Shown here: one piece after another, positions 44,014-54,040 of the stretch
How the letters are laid out: each line of letters opens with the position of its first letter
Numbering within the stretch: the first letter of the stretch is position 1
Notes under the pieces: generated by a model
The model's database searches: none
The model's input: only the letters and a program-made list of their open reading frames with translations
What the model was told of the DNA's origin: nothing
Made by a program: the position numbers and the translations under genes
DNA from: Pelagadaptatus sp034112445
Lineage (GTDB): Bacteria > Pseudomonadota > Gammaproteobacteria > Pseudomonadales > Cellvibrionaceae
Assembly (NCBI GenBank): GCA_034112445.1
Contig: JAWUVI010000017.1
Location: 1-64,000 of the forward strand
Length of the DNA: 64,000 bases
Direction of reading: 5' to 3'

Positions 44014-44595
44014 GTGGATGATGGATTAAAGCAGCGGTTAGTTGGCGCGTTTGTTCTCTTAGCGTTAGGTGTGTTGTTTATCCCAACATTATTAGAGCCA
44101 GAATACCGACGTGATATTGACCGAACCTCACATATCCCCCCAGCACCGGCTATTGAGCCGATAAAGGTTGAAGCGCCAACTAGAGTCAGCGGGCTAGGTC
44201 CTGCACAACCGGCTGGGGAGAGATATAAGTTACTTGAAGAAGATGCTTTGCCCCAGTTGATCGAGCAAACAGAAGAGGCCGTAAATAAAGCTCAACCGCA
44301 TCAACAAAATATCAAGCAAGCTGAGAGTAAGATACTCTTAACCAAAGAGGGAGTTCCTAAAGCTTGGGCGATACAAGTCTCAAGCTATAAAACCGAATCT
44401 CGAGCTAATGAATTTGTTAGCCAGTTGAAAAAAGATGGCTATGTACCTTTTACTCGAACGCTGAAAACGACTAAAGGAATGGTTACACGGATATATATAG
44501 GGCCTCGAATTAATCCAACTATGGCTCAAAATTTAAAACGTGAATTGGATAAAAAGTATAGAATAGAAACATTAGTAGTTCGTTTTGATCCGTAA
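44014..44595 (+). CDS. dedD: SPOR-domain protein DedD-like
   Basis: 193 residues: one N-terminal TM helix (about 8-26), a Pro/Glu-rich linker, and a C-terminal SPOR domain (about 118-193, AWAIQVSSYKTESRANEFVSQL) that binds denuded septal peptidoglycan. Its place between folC and cvpA is the conserved dedD position. Start is GTG with GAGGT upstream. Confidence 0.9.
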   Translation: MDDGLKQRLVGAFVLLALGVLFIPTLLEPEYRRDIDRTSHIPPAPAIEPIKVEAPTRVSGLGPAQPAGERYKLLEEDALPQLIEQTEEAVNKAQPHQQNIKQAESKILLTKEGVPKAWAIQVSSYKTESRANEFVSQLKKDGYVPFTRTLKTTKGMVTRIYIGPRINPTMAQNLKRELDKKYRIETLVVRFDP

Positions 44596-44708
44596 TTGTT
44601 TTACAGCAAGTCTACTTTTGCGTTTAAGTTTTGTTAGAATGCCGTCCCTTAATCTGTCAGCAATAATTGGATCTTTAGGCTCGTGAAATATGTTTTATAC
44701 AGGTGCTT

Positions 44709-45203
44709 ATGAATTGGGCTGATTGGAGTATTATTGCCGTTATAGCGATCTCTTGCATAATTGGCTTAATGCGGGGGTTTATCAAAGAAGCATTGTCTTT
44801 AGTGGTTTGGATAGCTGCTTTTATTATTGCCATCACTTTTCGAGACTCGATGGCGCAAATCCTTATAGATTTTATTGAGATACCATCGGTAAGAGAGATG
44901 GCCGCCTTTGCTATTTTGTTTGCGGCAACTCTTATTGTTGGTGCAATGGTCAATTATTTAATTGGTGAACTGGTTAAAATGACTGGTTTAACTGGTACAG
45001 ATCGCTTGTTTGGAATGCTGTTCGGTGTTGCTCGTGGGATAGCGGTTGTGCTGGCTGTTGTTATTTTAGTGCCTCCGGTATTATCAATAGATCAGGATCC
45101 ATGGTGGTTGAACTCAGTACTTATACCTCATTTTCAAGCAATGGAAGGCTGGTCTAGGCAAGTAGTCGAACTATTAACTCAATTCATTATCAATCTTTTT
45201 TAG
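44709..45203 (+). CDS. cvpA: CvpA family inner-membrane protein
   Basis: 164 residues with four TM segments. Begins MNWADWSIIAVIAISCIIGLMRGFIKEALS, typical for CvpA, which in E. coli is needed for colicin V export and for envelope stress tolerance. I chose ATG 44709 (AGGTG upstream) over the GTG at 44703. Nine bases before purF, as in many gammaproteobacteria. Confidence 0.93.
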   Translation: MNWADWSIIAVIAISCIIGLMRGFIKEALSLVVWIAAFIIAITFRDSMAQILIDFIEIPSVREMAAFAILFAATLIVGAMVNYLIGELVKMTGLTGTDRLFGMLFGVARGIAVVLAVVILVPPVLSIDQDPWWLNSVLIPHFQAMEGWSRQVVELLTQFIINLF

Positions 45204-45212
45204 AGGTAACCT

Positions 45213-46757
45213 ATGTGTGGCATTGTTGGTGTTGTTGGAAAGAGAGATGTCAATGTACAGCTCTATGATGCACTTACCATGTTGCAACACAGAGGGCAGG
45301 ATGCCGCTGGTATTGTAACGTGTCATCAAGGAAAATTTGCGCAGCAAAAAGCCAATGGATTGGTTCGCGATGTGTTTCGTACACGCCATATGCAACGCTT
45401 AATAGGCAAAGCCGGTATTGGTCATGTGCGTTACCCTACGGCAGGAAGCTCTGGGCCAGCATTGGCACAACCTTTTTATGTGAATTCACCTTACGGCATT
45501 GCATTAGCTCATAATGGTAATTTAACCAATGCCAAGCAGGTGAGTGAAGATTTATATGAGACTGATTTACGTCACGTCAATACCGATTCAGATTCAGAAG
45601 TACTGCTTAACGTCTTTGCTCAAGAGTTATTAAAACGCAATAAATTAAAACCTGAGCCAGCCGATATTTTCGCGGCGGTTCGAGGTGTACACAGCCGAGT
45701 TAAGGGCGGTTATGCTTGTGTGGCGTTAATTGCCAACTACGGTATGGTGGCATTTCGTGATCCTCACGGCATCCGACCATTGGTTTTTGGTAAGCGTGAA
45801 ACTCAGCACGGTGAAGAGTATATGGTTGCCTCTGAAAGTGTTGCGTTTGATGTTTTAGGGTATGAACTCATTCGAGACGTGGCTCCAGGAGAAGCGGTTT
45901 TCATTACCGGATCTGGTACTTTGTATTCAGAACTGTGTGTGGATGAGTCTGAAGTGAGGCTCACCCCTTGTATTTTTGAACATGTTTATTTTGCTCGTCC
46001 AGATTCTATTATGGATGGTGTCTCAGTTTATAAAGCACGCTTACGCCAAGGTGAAAAGCTTGCTGAAAAAATCCTGCGCGAACGGCCTCAGCATGATATT
46101 GATGTGGTTATCCCTATTCCTGATAGCAGTCGTGTGGCTGGGCAGACAGTCGCTCAAGGTTTGGGAGTTAAGTTCCGAGAAGGATTGGTTAAAAACCGTT
46201 ATATTGGCCGAACTTTTATTATGCCTGGACAGCAGCAACGGAAGAAATCAGTTCGGCATAAACTCAATCCAATACGATTAGAGTTTGAAGGTAAAAATGT
46301 TTTGTTGGTCGATGACTCTATAGTTAGGGGAACAACCTGCCAACAGATTATTCAAATGGCGAGAGAGGCGGGTGCCAATAAAGTTTACTTTGCTTCGGCG
46401 GCCCCTGCGGTTATCTACCCTAATGTCTACGGTATTGATATGCCTTCGGCGAATGAGCTCATTGCCCACGGTAGAACAGAAGCTGAAGTCTGTTCTGAAA
46501 TTGGAGCCGATTGGCTTATTTATCAGGAGTTAGATGATTTGATATCGGCATCATCTGATGGTGTCACTGAAATAAGTGAATTCGATTGTTCCGTGTTTAC
46601 CGGTAAATACGTTACCGGTGATATTGATGAGGCTTATCTTAATCAATTGGATGCTGATCGTAATGATTCAAGTAAGTCGGGCAAAGAAAAGGCCATAGAT
46701 CAGGGTGATAACGCCGTCATAGGTTTACATAACGGCGACGAATCTGACGAAAGCTAA
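45213..46757 (+). CDS. purF: Amidophosphoribosyltransferase
   Basis: First committed step of purine synthesis. 514 residues. The N-terminal glutaminase begins MCGIVGVVG, so Cys2 becomes the catalytic nucleophile after Met removal. The PRPP-binding loop VLLVDDSIVRGTT lies near residue 365. An extra acidic tail of about 30 residues closes the protein. GAGGTAACCT precedes the ATG. Confidence 0.98.
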   Translation: MCGIVGVVGKRDVNVQLYDALTMLQHRGQDAAGIVTCHQGKFAQQKANGLVRDVFRTRHMQRLIGKAGIGHVRYPTAGSSGPALAQPFYVNSPYGIALAHNGNLTNAKQVSEDLYETDLRHVNTDSDSEVLLNVFAQELLKRNKLKPEPADIFAAVRGVHSRVKGGYACVALIANYGMVAFRDPHGIRPLVFGKRETQHGEEYMVASESVAFDVLGYELIRDVAPGEAVFITGSGTLYSELCVDESEVRLTPCIFEHVYFARPDSIMDGVSVYKARLRQGEKLAEKILRERPQHDIDVVIPIPDSSRVAGQTVAQGLGVKFREGLVKNRYIGRTFIMPGQQQRKKSVRHKLNPIRLEFEGKNVLLVDDSIVRGTTCQQIIQMAREAGANKVYFASAAPAVIYPNVYGIDMPSANELIAHGRTEAEVCSEIGADWLIYQELDDLISASSDGVTEISEFDCSVFTGKYVTGDIDEAYLNQLDADRNDSSKSGKEKAIDQGDNAVIGLHNGDESDES

Positions 46758-46778
46758 AACTACAGGAAAGAGTGTGAC

Positions 46779-47978
46779 ATGAGCACTGAGAATTTCGATG
46801 AGACATTGGAAAGTTTTGGGCTAGATACTTTAGCCGTAAGAGCTGGACAAACCCGTACGCATGAAGGTGAGCATAGCGAACCTATCTTTACGACCTCTAG
46901 TTATGTGTTTGATTCTGCCGAAGCGGCTGCCGCGCGCTTTAGCGGTGTTGATGAAGGCAATGTTTACTCTCGCTATACCAACCCAACCGTACGTATGTTT
47001 CAAGACCGGATAGCCGCTTTAGAAGGTGGTGAAGCGGCCGTTGCAACATCATCGGGAATGGCTGCCATACTCAGCACCTGCATGGCTTTATTGAGTTCCG
47101 GCGATCATGTGGTTTGTTCACGCAGTGTATTTGGCACAACAACCGCATTGTTTAACCGCTATTTCAAAAAATTCGGCGTGGACGTTACCTTTGTAACGGC
47201 TACTGATTATCAGGAGTGGGAGGAAGCGATAACGGCTAAGACTAAATTGTTATTTGTTGAAACCCCTTCGAACCCTTTATGTGACGTCGTTGATATTTCT
47301 TGCTTGTCGTCTCTAGCAAAAGATAATGATTGCTTGCTGGTTGTAGATAATTGTTTTTGTACTCCAGCGCTTCAAAAACCTCTAGAGCTGGGCGCTGATA
47401 TAGTTGTGCACTCGGCCACCAAATACCTCGACGGCCAAGGCCGCTGTATTGGTGGCGTAGTTGTGGGCCCAGCCAAATACTTGGATGACATTCTTATATT
47501 TTTGCGTACTGCAGGGCCTACGATGAGCCCGTTTAATGCATGGGTGTTTCTTAAAGGATTAGAAACATTACGCTTAAGAATGGATGCCCATTCGGCCAGT
47601 GCTTTGACTATTGCAACCTGGCTCCAGCAGGAGGATCAAATAGAAACGGTTTTCTATGCGGGCTTACCTGACCACCCCGGTTATGAATTGGCTAAACAAC
47701 AACAGCGAGGTTTTGGTGGTGTACTGTCGTTTCGGGTTAAAGGTGATCAAGCTGCAGCGTGGCGTTTTATTGATGCTACTCAGATCATGTCGTTAACGGC
47801 TAACCTAGGTGATGCGAAAAGTACTATTGTACACCCTGCGACCACAACTCATGGCCGTTTATCAGATTCCGAAAAATTAGAGGCAGGAATTACTAACAAC
47901 TTAATTAGGGTTTCTGTGGGGCTAGAAGATATAGCCGATTTAATTAAAGACCTACAAAAAGGTCTAAACGCTTTATAA
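46779..47978 (+). CDS. metZ: O-succinylhomoserine sulfhydrylase
   Basis: PLP enzyme of the Cys/Met-metabolism family making homocysteine from O-succinylhomoserine and sulfide. 399 residues; the PLP Lys215 is in HSATKYLDGQGR, and SRYTNPTVRMFQDRIAALEGG is the family N-terminal signature. The purF-metZ adjacency is the same as in Pseudomonas and supports metZ over metB/metC. Confidence 0.95.
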   Translation: MSTENFDETLESFGLDTLAVRAGQTRTHEGEHSEPIFTTSSYVFDSAEAAAARFSGVDEGNVYSRYTNPTVRMFQDRIAALEGGEAAVATSSGMAAILSTCMALLSSGDHVVCSRSVFGTTTALFNRYFKKFGVDVTFVTATDYQEWEEAITAKTKLLFVETPSNPLCDVVDISCLSSLAKDNDCLLVVDNCFCTPALQKPLELGADIVVHSATKYLDGQGRCIGGVVVGPAKYLDDILIFLRTAGPTMSPFNAWVFLKGLETLRLRMDAHSASALTIATWLQQEDQIETVFYAGLPDHPGYELAKQQQRGFGGVLSFRVKGDQAAAWRFIDATQIMSLTANLGDAKSTIVHPATTTHGRLSDSEKLEAGITNNLIRVSVGLEDIADLIKDLQKGLNAL

Positions 47979-47992
47979 CAAAGAGCCAAAAA

Positions 47993-48916
47993 ATGGACAA
48001 GTTTATTCGCGATGTGGTCGATGAGATATCCAGTGTTTTATTGGGTAAGCCCGATCAGATTAAAATGGCTGTAACTTGTTTATTGGCTCGTGGTCATTTG
48101 TTACTAGAAGACTTACCGGGTATGGGTAAAACCACGTTGGCGCATGCGCTGGCCAATGTCTTGGGCTTGCAATACAACCGGGTTCAATTTACCAGCGATT
48201 TACTCCCAGCCGATGTTCTAGGTATGTCGGTGTTTAACCGTAATGACAATACTTTCACCTTTCATCCCGGTCCTATTTTCACTCAAGTTTTACTGGCTGA
48301 TGAAATCAATCGCACCACGCCAAAAACCCAAAGTGCGTTACTCGAGGCCATGGCTGAGTATCAAGTCACCATTGATGGTGAAACACGGCCGTTACCTGAA
48401 CCATTTTTTGTTATTGCGACGCAAAATCCGCTAACTCAATCAGGAACCTTTCCTTTGCCTGAATCGCAGCTCGATCGTTTCTTAATGCGAATTGAATTAG
48501 GTTATCCTGATGCGCAAGCTGAGTTAGAAATTTACAAAGGTATTGATCCATCTCGACGCTTGAGTGAAATAAAACAAAAAATCACGATTAAACAATTACA
48601 AACGATTCAAGCGGCCGTCGAAAAAGTACAAGCCAGTGATCCACTGTTGGATTATTTGCAGCGCCTCGTTCACTATACTCGCACCGCGCCAGAGTTTGCC
48701 TTTGGCTTGTCGCCTCGAGGCGCACTGGCTTTGTTGCGATGCGCTAAAACGTGGGCGTTAATTCACGGGCGTAAACATGTTTTACCTGAAGATATTCAAG
48801 CCGTTATGCCTGCTGTTGCAGCTCACCGGTTACGTGATGCCGCAGATTTTAGTGATCAAAGTGGTTATGCGTTGGTTGAGAAAACTCTCAATAGTGTCGA
48901 TGTTTTAAATCGTTAA
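47993..48916 (+). CDS. MoxR-family AAA+ ATPase
   Basis: 307 residues. Walker A PGMGKTT (42-48), Walker B LLADEINRT, and the sensor ATQNPLTQSGTFPLPESQLDRF typical of MoxR. These chaperone-like ATPases normally sit directly before a DUF58 gene and a membrane transglutaminase. Here pilU and an antiparallel DUF416 gene come between. 14 bp after metZ. Confidence 0.95.
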   Translation: MDKFIRDVVDEISSVLLGKPDQIKMAVTCLLARGHLLLEDLPGMGKTTLAHALANVLGLQYNRVQFTSDLLPADVLGMSVFNRNDNTFTFHPGPIFTQVLLADEINRTTPKTQSALLEAMAEYQVTIDGETRPLPEPFFVIATQNPLTQSGTFPLPESQLDRFLMRIELGYPDAQAELEIYKGIDPSRRLSEIKQKITIKQLQTIQAAVEKVQASDPLLDYLQRLVHYTRTAPEFAFGLSPRGALALLRCAKTWALIHGRKHVLPEDIQAVMPAVAAHRLRDAADFSDQSGYALVEKTLNSVDVLNR

Positions 48917-48961
48917 GCTATTCTCTTTGTTACCCAATAAAAATAATAACCGGAGGCAGCC

Positions 48962-50158
48962 GTGAATATCGAAGAGTATTTGAAAATACTGGCTAAAAAT
49001 GATGGTTCTGATCTTTATCTAAGTACCGGTGCACCACCGTGCGCTAAATTTCAAGGTACATTAAAACCACTGGGTAAAGAGCCTCTAGCGTCAGGTGTTA
49101 TTTCGGCAATAGCCAATAGCATTATGGACTCAGAACAAAAAGCTGAATTCGAACATGAGTTGGAAATGAATTTGGCCATGTCTATTTCTGGTGTTGGACG
49201 CTTTCGAATTAATATTTTTAAACAACGTAATGAAGTGGCCATTGTTGCCCGAAATATTAATGTTGATATCCCTAAGTTTGAAGACCTCAAGCTACCGCCA
49301 ATCCTGAAAGAAGTTGTTAACAGTAAGCGTGGATTAATCCTATTTGTGGGTGGGACGGGATCAGGTAAGTCAACTTCTCTAGCGGCTTTAATTGACCATC
49401 GAAATAGTACCAGTGGTGGACATATTATTACTATTGAAGACCCAGTGGAGTACGTACATAAACATAAAAAATGTATTATCAATCAGCGTGAGGTTGGGGT
49501 TGATACTCGCAGCTTTCACAACGCTTTAAAGAATACATTACGCCAAGCGCCTGATGTTATTTTGATTGGTGAGATTCGTGACCGCGAAACCATGGAACAT
49601 GCTTTAGCTTTCGCCGAAACCGGTCATTTAGCTATTTCTACGTTGCACGCCAATAACGCTAACCAAGCGTTAGATCGCATCGTCAATTTATTTCCTGAAG
49701 AACGTCGTGCGCAACTTTTGATGGGGCTGGGTCAAAATCTTCGTGCGTTTGTATCTCAACGCTTAGTGCCTACAGTCGATGGTAAACGCTGTGCTGCAGT
49801 AGAAGTTTTACTGGGAACTAAAACCATCGAAGAAATGATCATAAAGGGGCGGTTTGAAGATATTAAAGAGATCATGGAAAAATCTGAAAATCTTGGGATG
49901 CGCACGTTTGATTCAGCTTTATTTCATCTTTATAAAGACGGCCGAATCACGTTAGATGATGCAATAATAAATGCGGACTCAGCTAATAACTTACGCTTGC
50001 GAATTAAGCTGTATGAAAAGGGTGAGTCGTCTAGTACTGAATCAGATGATGGCGATACAGAAAAATCTTCGGTCAGTTCTGGTGGACTCAGTTTAAGTCT
50101 TGAAGAAATTGATGAAGACAATCCTGATGAAGGCGATAACCAATTTCCCGATTTGTAA
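48962..50158 (+). CDS. pilU: Type IV pilus retraction ATPase PilU
   Basis: 398-residue PilT/PilU ATPase. Walker A GGTGSGKST (130-138), Asp box ITIEDPVEYVH, Walker B DVILIGEIRDRETMEHA, His box GHLAISTLHANN. The acidic C-terminal tail with SLSLEEIDEDNPDEG, missing from PilT, favours PilU, the accessory retraction motor. Start is GTG with GGAGG upstream. It stands alone, without pilT or yggS. An 8-bp hairpin (50157-50178) overlaps its stop codon. Confidence 0.93.
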   Translation: MNIEEYLKILAKNDGSDLYLSTGAPPCAKFQGTLKPLGKEPLASGVISAIANSIMDSEQKAEFEHELEMNLAMSISGVGRFRINIFKQRNEVAIVARNINVDIPKFEDLKLPPILKEVVNSKRGLILFVGGTGSGKSTSLAALIDHRNSTSGGHIITIEDPVEYVHKHKKCIINQREVGVDTRSFHNALKNTLRQAPDVILIGEIRDRETMEHALAFAETGHLAISTLHANNANQALDRIVNLFPEERRAQLLMGLGQNLRAFVSQRLVPTVDGKRCAAVEVLLGTKTIEEMIIKGRFEDIKEIMEKSENLGMRTFDSALFHLYKDGRITLDDAIINADSANNLRLRIKLYEKGESSSTESDDGDTEKSSVSSGGLSLSLEEIDEDNPDEGDNQFPDL

Positions 50159-50195
50159 GCAGTTTATTTTAACTGCTTGCCTAAACTAGGTTGTC

Positions 50196-50783
50196 TTAGC
50201 TAGCTTCAATGCCTAAATTACTGACGCTATTTAGGTTGAGTTCACTCCTAATGTTCTTCAGACGTGTTAACTTTGAAATTTGGTCATCCGCTAAATCCGA
50301 AATAATACGTTGTTGAAATGCGAGCTCTTCTTGTAATAATGGGTGATTTAACGTTTGGTTTTCATCGTCGGCATTGCCGGTAAATAAAAGAAAATGAGTA
50401 ACGGTTGCGGCTGATAGATTGGCTGAAATGTCGACATCATCAATGCTGTCATCAAGAATCATTTGTAAGCTACTGATCAATAACAAGCAGGCATCTAAAG
50501 CGGGATAAACCCCATAACCATCATCTTCACATGGCTCAGGGACAACCTCTTCAAATTGTAATAGGGCTTTTTCAAGGTTTCGCATGGACGTTAACTGCTC
50601 TAATAAATACTCCCAAACTTTATTGAGAAATTTTCTGTAAAGAAGTGAGTTGTCGGTTTGATCTTGGGTCTCACAATAGAGCTGGAAGTTGGGCTCATGA
50701 CGCTCACACAGTGCGGCAATAAACGCAATTTTTTGCCAATGGTGGTTTAACGCGATTGCATGGGTATGATCAGTTATTGGCAT
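50196..50783 (-). CDS. DUF416 (YjaG-like) protein
   Basis: 195 residues, matching the ~196 of E. coli YjaG. The helical N-terminus WQKIAFIAALCERHEPNFQLYCE and EPCEDDGYGVYPALDACLLL are recognisable as DUF416. Function unknown. I take the ATG at 50781-50783; a TTG six codons upstream is in frame. It is antiparallel to its neighbours, interrupting the moxR...DUF58 series. Confidence 0.85.
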   Translation of the reverse strand: MPITDHTHAIALNHHWQKIAFIAALCERHEPNFQLYCETQDQTDNSLLYRKFLNKVWEYLLEQLTSMRNLEKALLQFEEVVPEPCEDDGYGVYPALDACLLLISSLQMILDDSIDDVDISANLSAATVTHFLLFTGNADDENQTLNHPLLQEELAFQQRIISDLADDQISKLTRLKNIRSELNLNSVSNLGIEAS

Positions 50784-50856
50784 AAGTTTGTTTGTCCACA
50801 AAGTGCATTCATTTTAAATTATGTTCAGTATAAATTAACACGTAGCGAGTTAGCTA

Positions 50857-51828
50857 ATGTCGATTGCCAATCAACTGCAAGGTAATGTTAAAGCGCGCTT
50901 TAATAAGTGGGTGAACAGACGTCTATTACCCAAACGTAAGCAAACGCTTAATAATAAGAACCTTTTTATATTTCCCTCTAAAGCGGGTTTGGGCTTTTTA
51001 TTCGTCGATTTTTTATTGTGGCTTCTCGGCACTAACTACGAAAATAATATGATACTGGGTTTGGCCTTTTTTTTAATGGCCTTATTTTTAGTGTCTATCT
51101 ACCACACGTTTTTCAATATGGCAGGGCTACAGCTTGAATTTTTACGTTCAACACCTTGTTTTGTTGGTGAGCAAGGTGAAGTTGAGATTTTGGTCTCTTG
51201 TCAGGGCGAAGAAGGTAAAGAGAGTATCGCCATCAGTTATGACTCAGGATCATCTGTCATTGTAAACTTAATTAATGATAATGAATCTAAGATTAAACTA
51301 TTTGTTGAAGCTAAACATCGTGGGTGGTTTAAGCCAGAGCGTATTGATATTTTAAGTCGTTTTCCGTTGGGAATTATCCGTTGTTGGAGTCGCCCAGATT
51401 TAGATGTTCAAATATTGGTTTATCCAAAGCCGGTAGAAGGCTCTGAAATGCCAGTTAGTCGTGGAAGTGAAAATGAAGGTGAGCTGTTAGATGCTAGCGG
51501 TGCGGAAGATTTCTATGGCTTTAAGCCTCATTTAACCGGCATGTCACCAAAGCATATTGCGTGGAAGCAATATGCTCGAGGCCAAGGATTGTACAGTAAA
51601 GACTATGTTGCGTACCGGGAGCAAAAAGTTTGGCTTGATTGGGATGCTTTACAGGGCATGGCTCGCGAACAAAGACTGTCACGATTATGCTATTGGGTGT
51701 TAAAAATCAGCTCGACACAACAGGCGTATGGATTGCGTTTACCTAATGTCGAAATCGAACCGAATATAGGTGCTGAGCATAAGTTACAAGTACTCAAAGC
51801 CTTGGCATTGTTCGAGTGGAACCAATGA
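50857..51828 (+). CDS. DUF58 domain membrane protein
   Basis: 323 residues with two TM segments at about 43-85 and a soluble region ending in the DUF58 signature (GAEDFYGFKPHLTGMSPKHIAWKQYARG). DUF58 proteins accompany MoxR ATPases and transglutaminase-like membrane proteins. Its stop overlaps the next start (ATGA), so the two are translationally coupled. Confidence 0.92.
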   Translation: MSIANQLQGNVKARFNKWVNRRLLPKRKQTLNNKNLFIFPSKAGLGFLFVDFLLWLLGTNYENNMILGLAFFLMALFLVSIYHTFFNMAGLQLEFLRSTPCFVGEQGEVEILVSCQGEEGKESIAISYDSGSSVIVNLINDNESKIKLFVEAKHRGWFKPERIDILSRFPLGIIRCWSRPDLDVQILVYPKPVEGSEMPVSRGSENEGELLDASGAEDFYGFKPHLTGMSPKHIAWKQYARGQGLYSKDYVAYREQKVWLDWDALQGMAREQRLSRLCYWVLKISSTQQAYGLRLPNVEIEPNIGAEHKLQVLKALALFEWNQ

Positions 51829-53903
51829 GAGCTAATCGTTATTTGCCACCACGCAACAGCTTACTTTGGTTGATTGCTGGATTGTCATTGTCGATGCTAC
51901 CCATTGCCCGCGAATTACCGTTATGGTTAACCGCTATTTGGTTGTTTGTGGTGTTGTGGCGGATACAAATCTTTCGAGGTAATTGGCAGCTGCCTTCTAA
52001 GTTGAATAAAACCGTTTTAGTGCTGGTCTGCGTGGCGGGTTTATTTCAATCGTTTGGGAGTATGCTGGGCTTAGAGCCTATGGCATCTCTGCTGTGCTGC
52101 GCGTTACTGCTAAAACTATTAGAGATGCAATCGCGGCGCGACGCCTTACTGATTGTGTTTCTAAGTTATTTTGTTATTGCCTTACAGTTTTTGTTTTCCC
52201 AGTTTTTAGAGGCTTTATTGATCGGTGTCGTTTGTTTGTGGATTGTGACAACTGCATTATTGGTTCTCAATCAACCTGAAGGGCATCATTATCCCAGCCG
52301 TAGTCTAAAGCTTAGCGGTAGAATGCTATTACACAGTTTGCCTTTGATGGCACTGCTATTTTTAATTATGCCTAGAATAGGTTCGCTTTGGTCTATGCCA
52401 ACGCCACGTCATAGTGGTGTTACCGGTGTAAGTGACAGTATGTCACCGGGTGATTTTTCCAATTTGTCACGTTCAGGTGGTGTGGCCTTTAGGGTAAGTT
52501 TTTCAGGGGTCACACCCAAACAGCAAGAGCTGTATTGGCGAGGGTTGGTTTTTTCTGATTTTGATGGTCGGCGCTGGCAACCATCGAGTGCACAGAAAAA
52601 GTCCGCTAGTTGGCTTTTATGGGGAAATCATAAAAAACCTACGTCTAAGACGAAATTACAATCTAGTAGTGAGTCAGACTCAGTCGATACTTTTAAATCA
52701 GCTAAAGATCTATTGGCTAGACCTGTTGACTACACTATTATTTTTGAGCCGACTCAGCAGCTTTGGCTTTACAGTTTGATGCTGGCATCTGATTTTTCCA
52801 CAAGCTCAGATGTTGATATTGTGCGAGCCGATGCTTCATTATTGTTGGCCGATGAGCCAATACGCAGCCGATTTGAATATTCAGTCTCATCACACCTTCA
52901 GTATCAAATTGGGATTAATTTAAGTCGTGAAGAGCGAGAGCACAATCTACAACTTCCCATTTCTTATAATCCAGAAAGTTCTCGTATCGCAAAACAGTGG
53001 CGAGCCACTGCAAGTGATGATCACGCCTATATAAAACGGGTTTTAGATTTATATCATGCGGAGTTCGAATACACTTTAGAGCCTCCTGTATTAGGTCAGC
53101 ATACAGTGGATGAATTTCTGTGGCAGACCAAACAAGGTTTTTGTGAGCACTTTGCCAGTAGTTTTGTGGTGATGATGCGGGCTGCAGGAATTCCAGCACG
53201 CGTGGTGGCTGGCTACCAAGGTGGGGAATACAATAAGCTCGAAAACTATTATGTGGTTCATCAATATGATGCTCATGCTTGGACAGAGGTGTGGCTGCAA
53301 GATCAAGGCTGGGTTCGATTTGATCCGACCGCTGCCGTATCTCCAGAGCGAATCAGGCAAAGCTTAGGAGACTTATCGGCAAATTTTGTTGAAAGCTGGT
53401 TTTCATTAGGGCGCTATCGTCAATTTTCATTGATTAACGATTTAAGAATGCAGTGGGATGCTTTGAATTATCGCTGGCATAAATCGGTTATGGGGTTTGA
53501 TGGCGAGGCGCAATCTGACCTCCTTGCGGATTGGCTCAATGGTGTTACTCCCTTAAAAATGGTTTTGGTAGTGCTAGGCAGTGGCGGCACTATTTTAACG
53601 TTAATGACACTACATTTATGGTGGCGGGGGAGGCCGAGTCCCGTTAGTGAGACTATAAAAGCGTATATGAAATTAGAGCGAATTTTAAAACGTAAAGGTT
53701 TCATTCGTGCAATAGGTGAAAGCCCTAGTGATTTTGCTGGTCGAGTATCGGTCAAAGTGCCAGCAATAGAAGTGACGCTGCTCAGGCTGACTCTATTGTT
53801 TGAGCAAGCTCAGTATGAAAGTGAAGATTTCAATCAAAAAGACTTTACCCAACAATTAGTTATTTTAAAACGCCTCTTAGGCCAAGCATCAGTCTCTGCT
53901 TGA
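51825..53903 (+). CDS. tgpA: TgpA-like membrane transglutaminase (DUF3488)
   Basis: 692 residues. The N-terminal part has about five or six TM helices (DUF3488), then a large periplasmic transglutaminase-fold domain with a complete triad Cys440 (QGFCEHFASSF), His484 (DAHAWTEVW) and Asp500 (RFDPTAA), a TM helix near 580, and a C-terminal DUF4129-like cytoplasmic tail. The P. aeruginosa homologue TgpA is essential and envelope-linked. The start is the ATG at 51825 overlapping the DUF58 stop. Confidence 0.92.
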   Translation: MRANRYLPPRNSLLWLIAGLSLSMLPIARELPLWLTAIWLFVVLWRIQIFRGNWQLPSKLNKTVLVLVCVAGLFQSFGSMLGLEPMASLLCCALLLKLLEMQSRRDALLIVFLSYFVIALQFLFSQFLEALLIGVVCLWIVTTALLVLNQPEGHHYPSRSLKLSGRMLLHSLPLMALLFLIMPRIGSLWSMPTPRHSGVTGVSDSMSPGDFSNLSRSGGVAFRVSFSGVTPKQQELYWRGLVFSDFDGRRWQPSSAQKKSASWLLWGNHKKPTSKTKLQSSSESDSVDTFKSAKDLLARPVDYTIIFEPTQQLWLYSLMLASDFSTSSDVDIVRADASLLLADEPIRSRFEYSVSSHLQYQIGINLSREEREHNLQLPISYNPESSRIAKQWRATASDDHAYIKRVLDLYHAEFEYTLEPPVLGQHTVDEFLWQTKQGFCEHFASSFVVMMRAAGIPARVVAGYQGGEYNKLENYYVVHQYDAHAWTEVWLQDQGWVRFDPTAAVSPERIRQSLGDLSANFVESWFSLGRYRQFSLINDLRMQWDALNYRWHKSVMGFDGEAQSDLLADWLNGVTPLKMVLVVLGSGGTILTLMTLHLWWRGRPSPVSETIKAYMKLERILKRKGFIRAIGESPSDFAGRVSVKVPAIEVTLLRLTLLFEQAQYESEDFNQKDFTQQLVILKRLLGQASVSA

Positions 53904-53975
53904 AAATTTTAGGGGCTTAATCAAGCTAACCCTCTTGAGATATACACTATTACTGGGCAAAATAGCCGGTCTATA

Positions 53976-54005
53976 AAAAGCTATGTTTATGTTGATTTAG
54001 CTTTT
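53976..54005 (+). terminator. Possible weak terminator after tgpA-like gene
   Basis: AAAAGCTA (53976-53983) and TAGCTTTT (53998-54005) form an 8-bp AT-rich stem with a 14-nt loop; only a short T-run follows. Confidence 0.35.
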
Positions 54006-54040
54006 CATTTCTATAACAAAAAAATTCTGGTGAATGTTTT

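Noticed and set aside
53904..54040. Sigma-54 promoter for amt
   Set aside because: No TGGCAC-N5-TTGC type element; TGGGCAAAATAGCC is only a loose resemblance.
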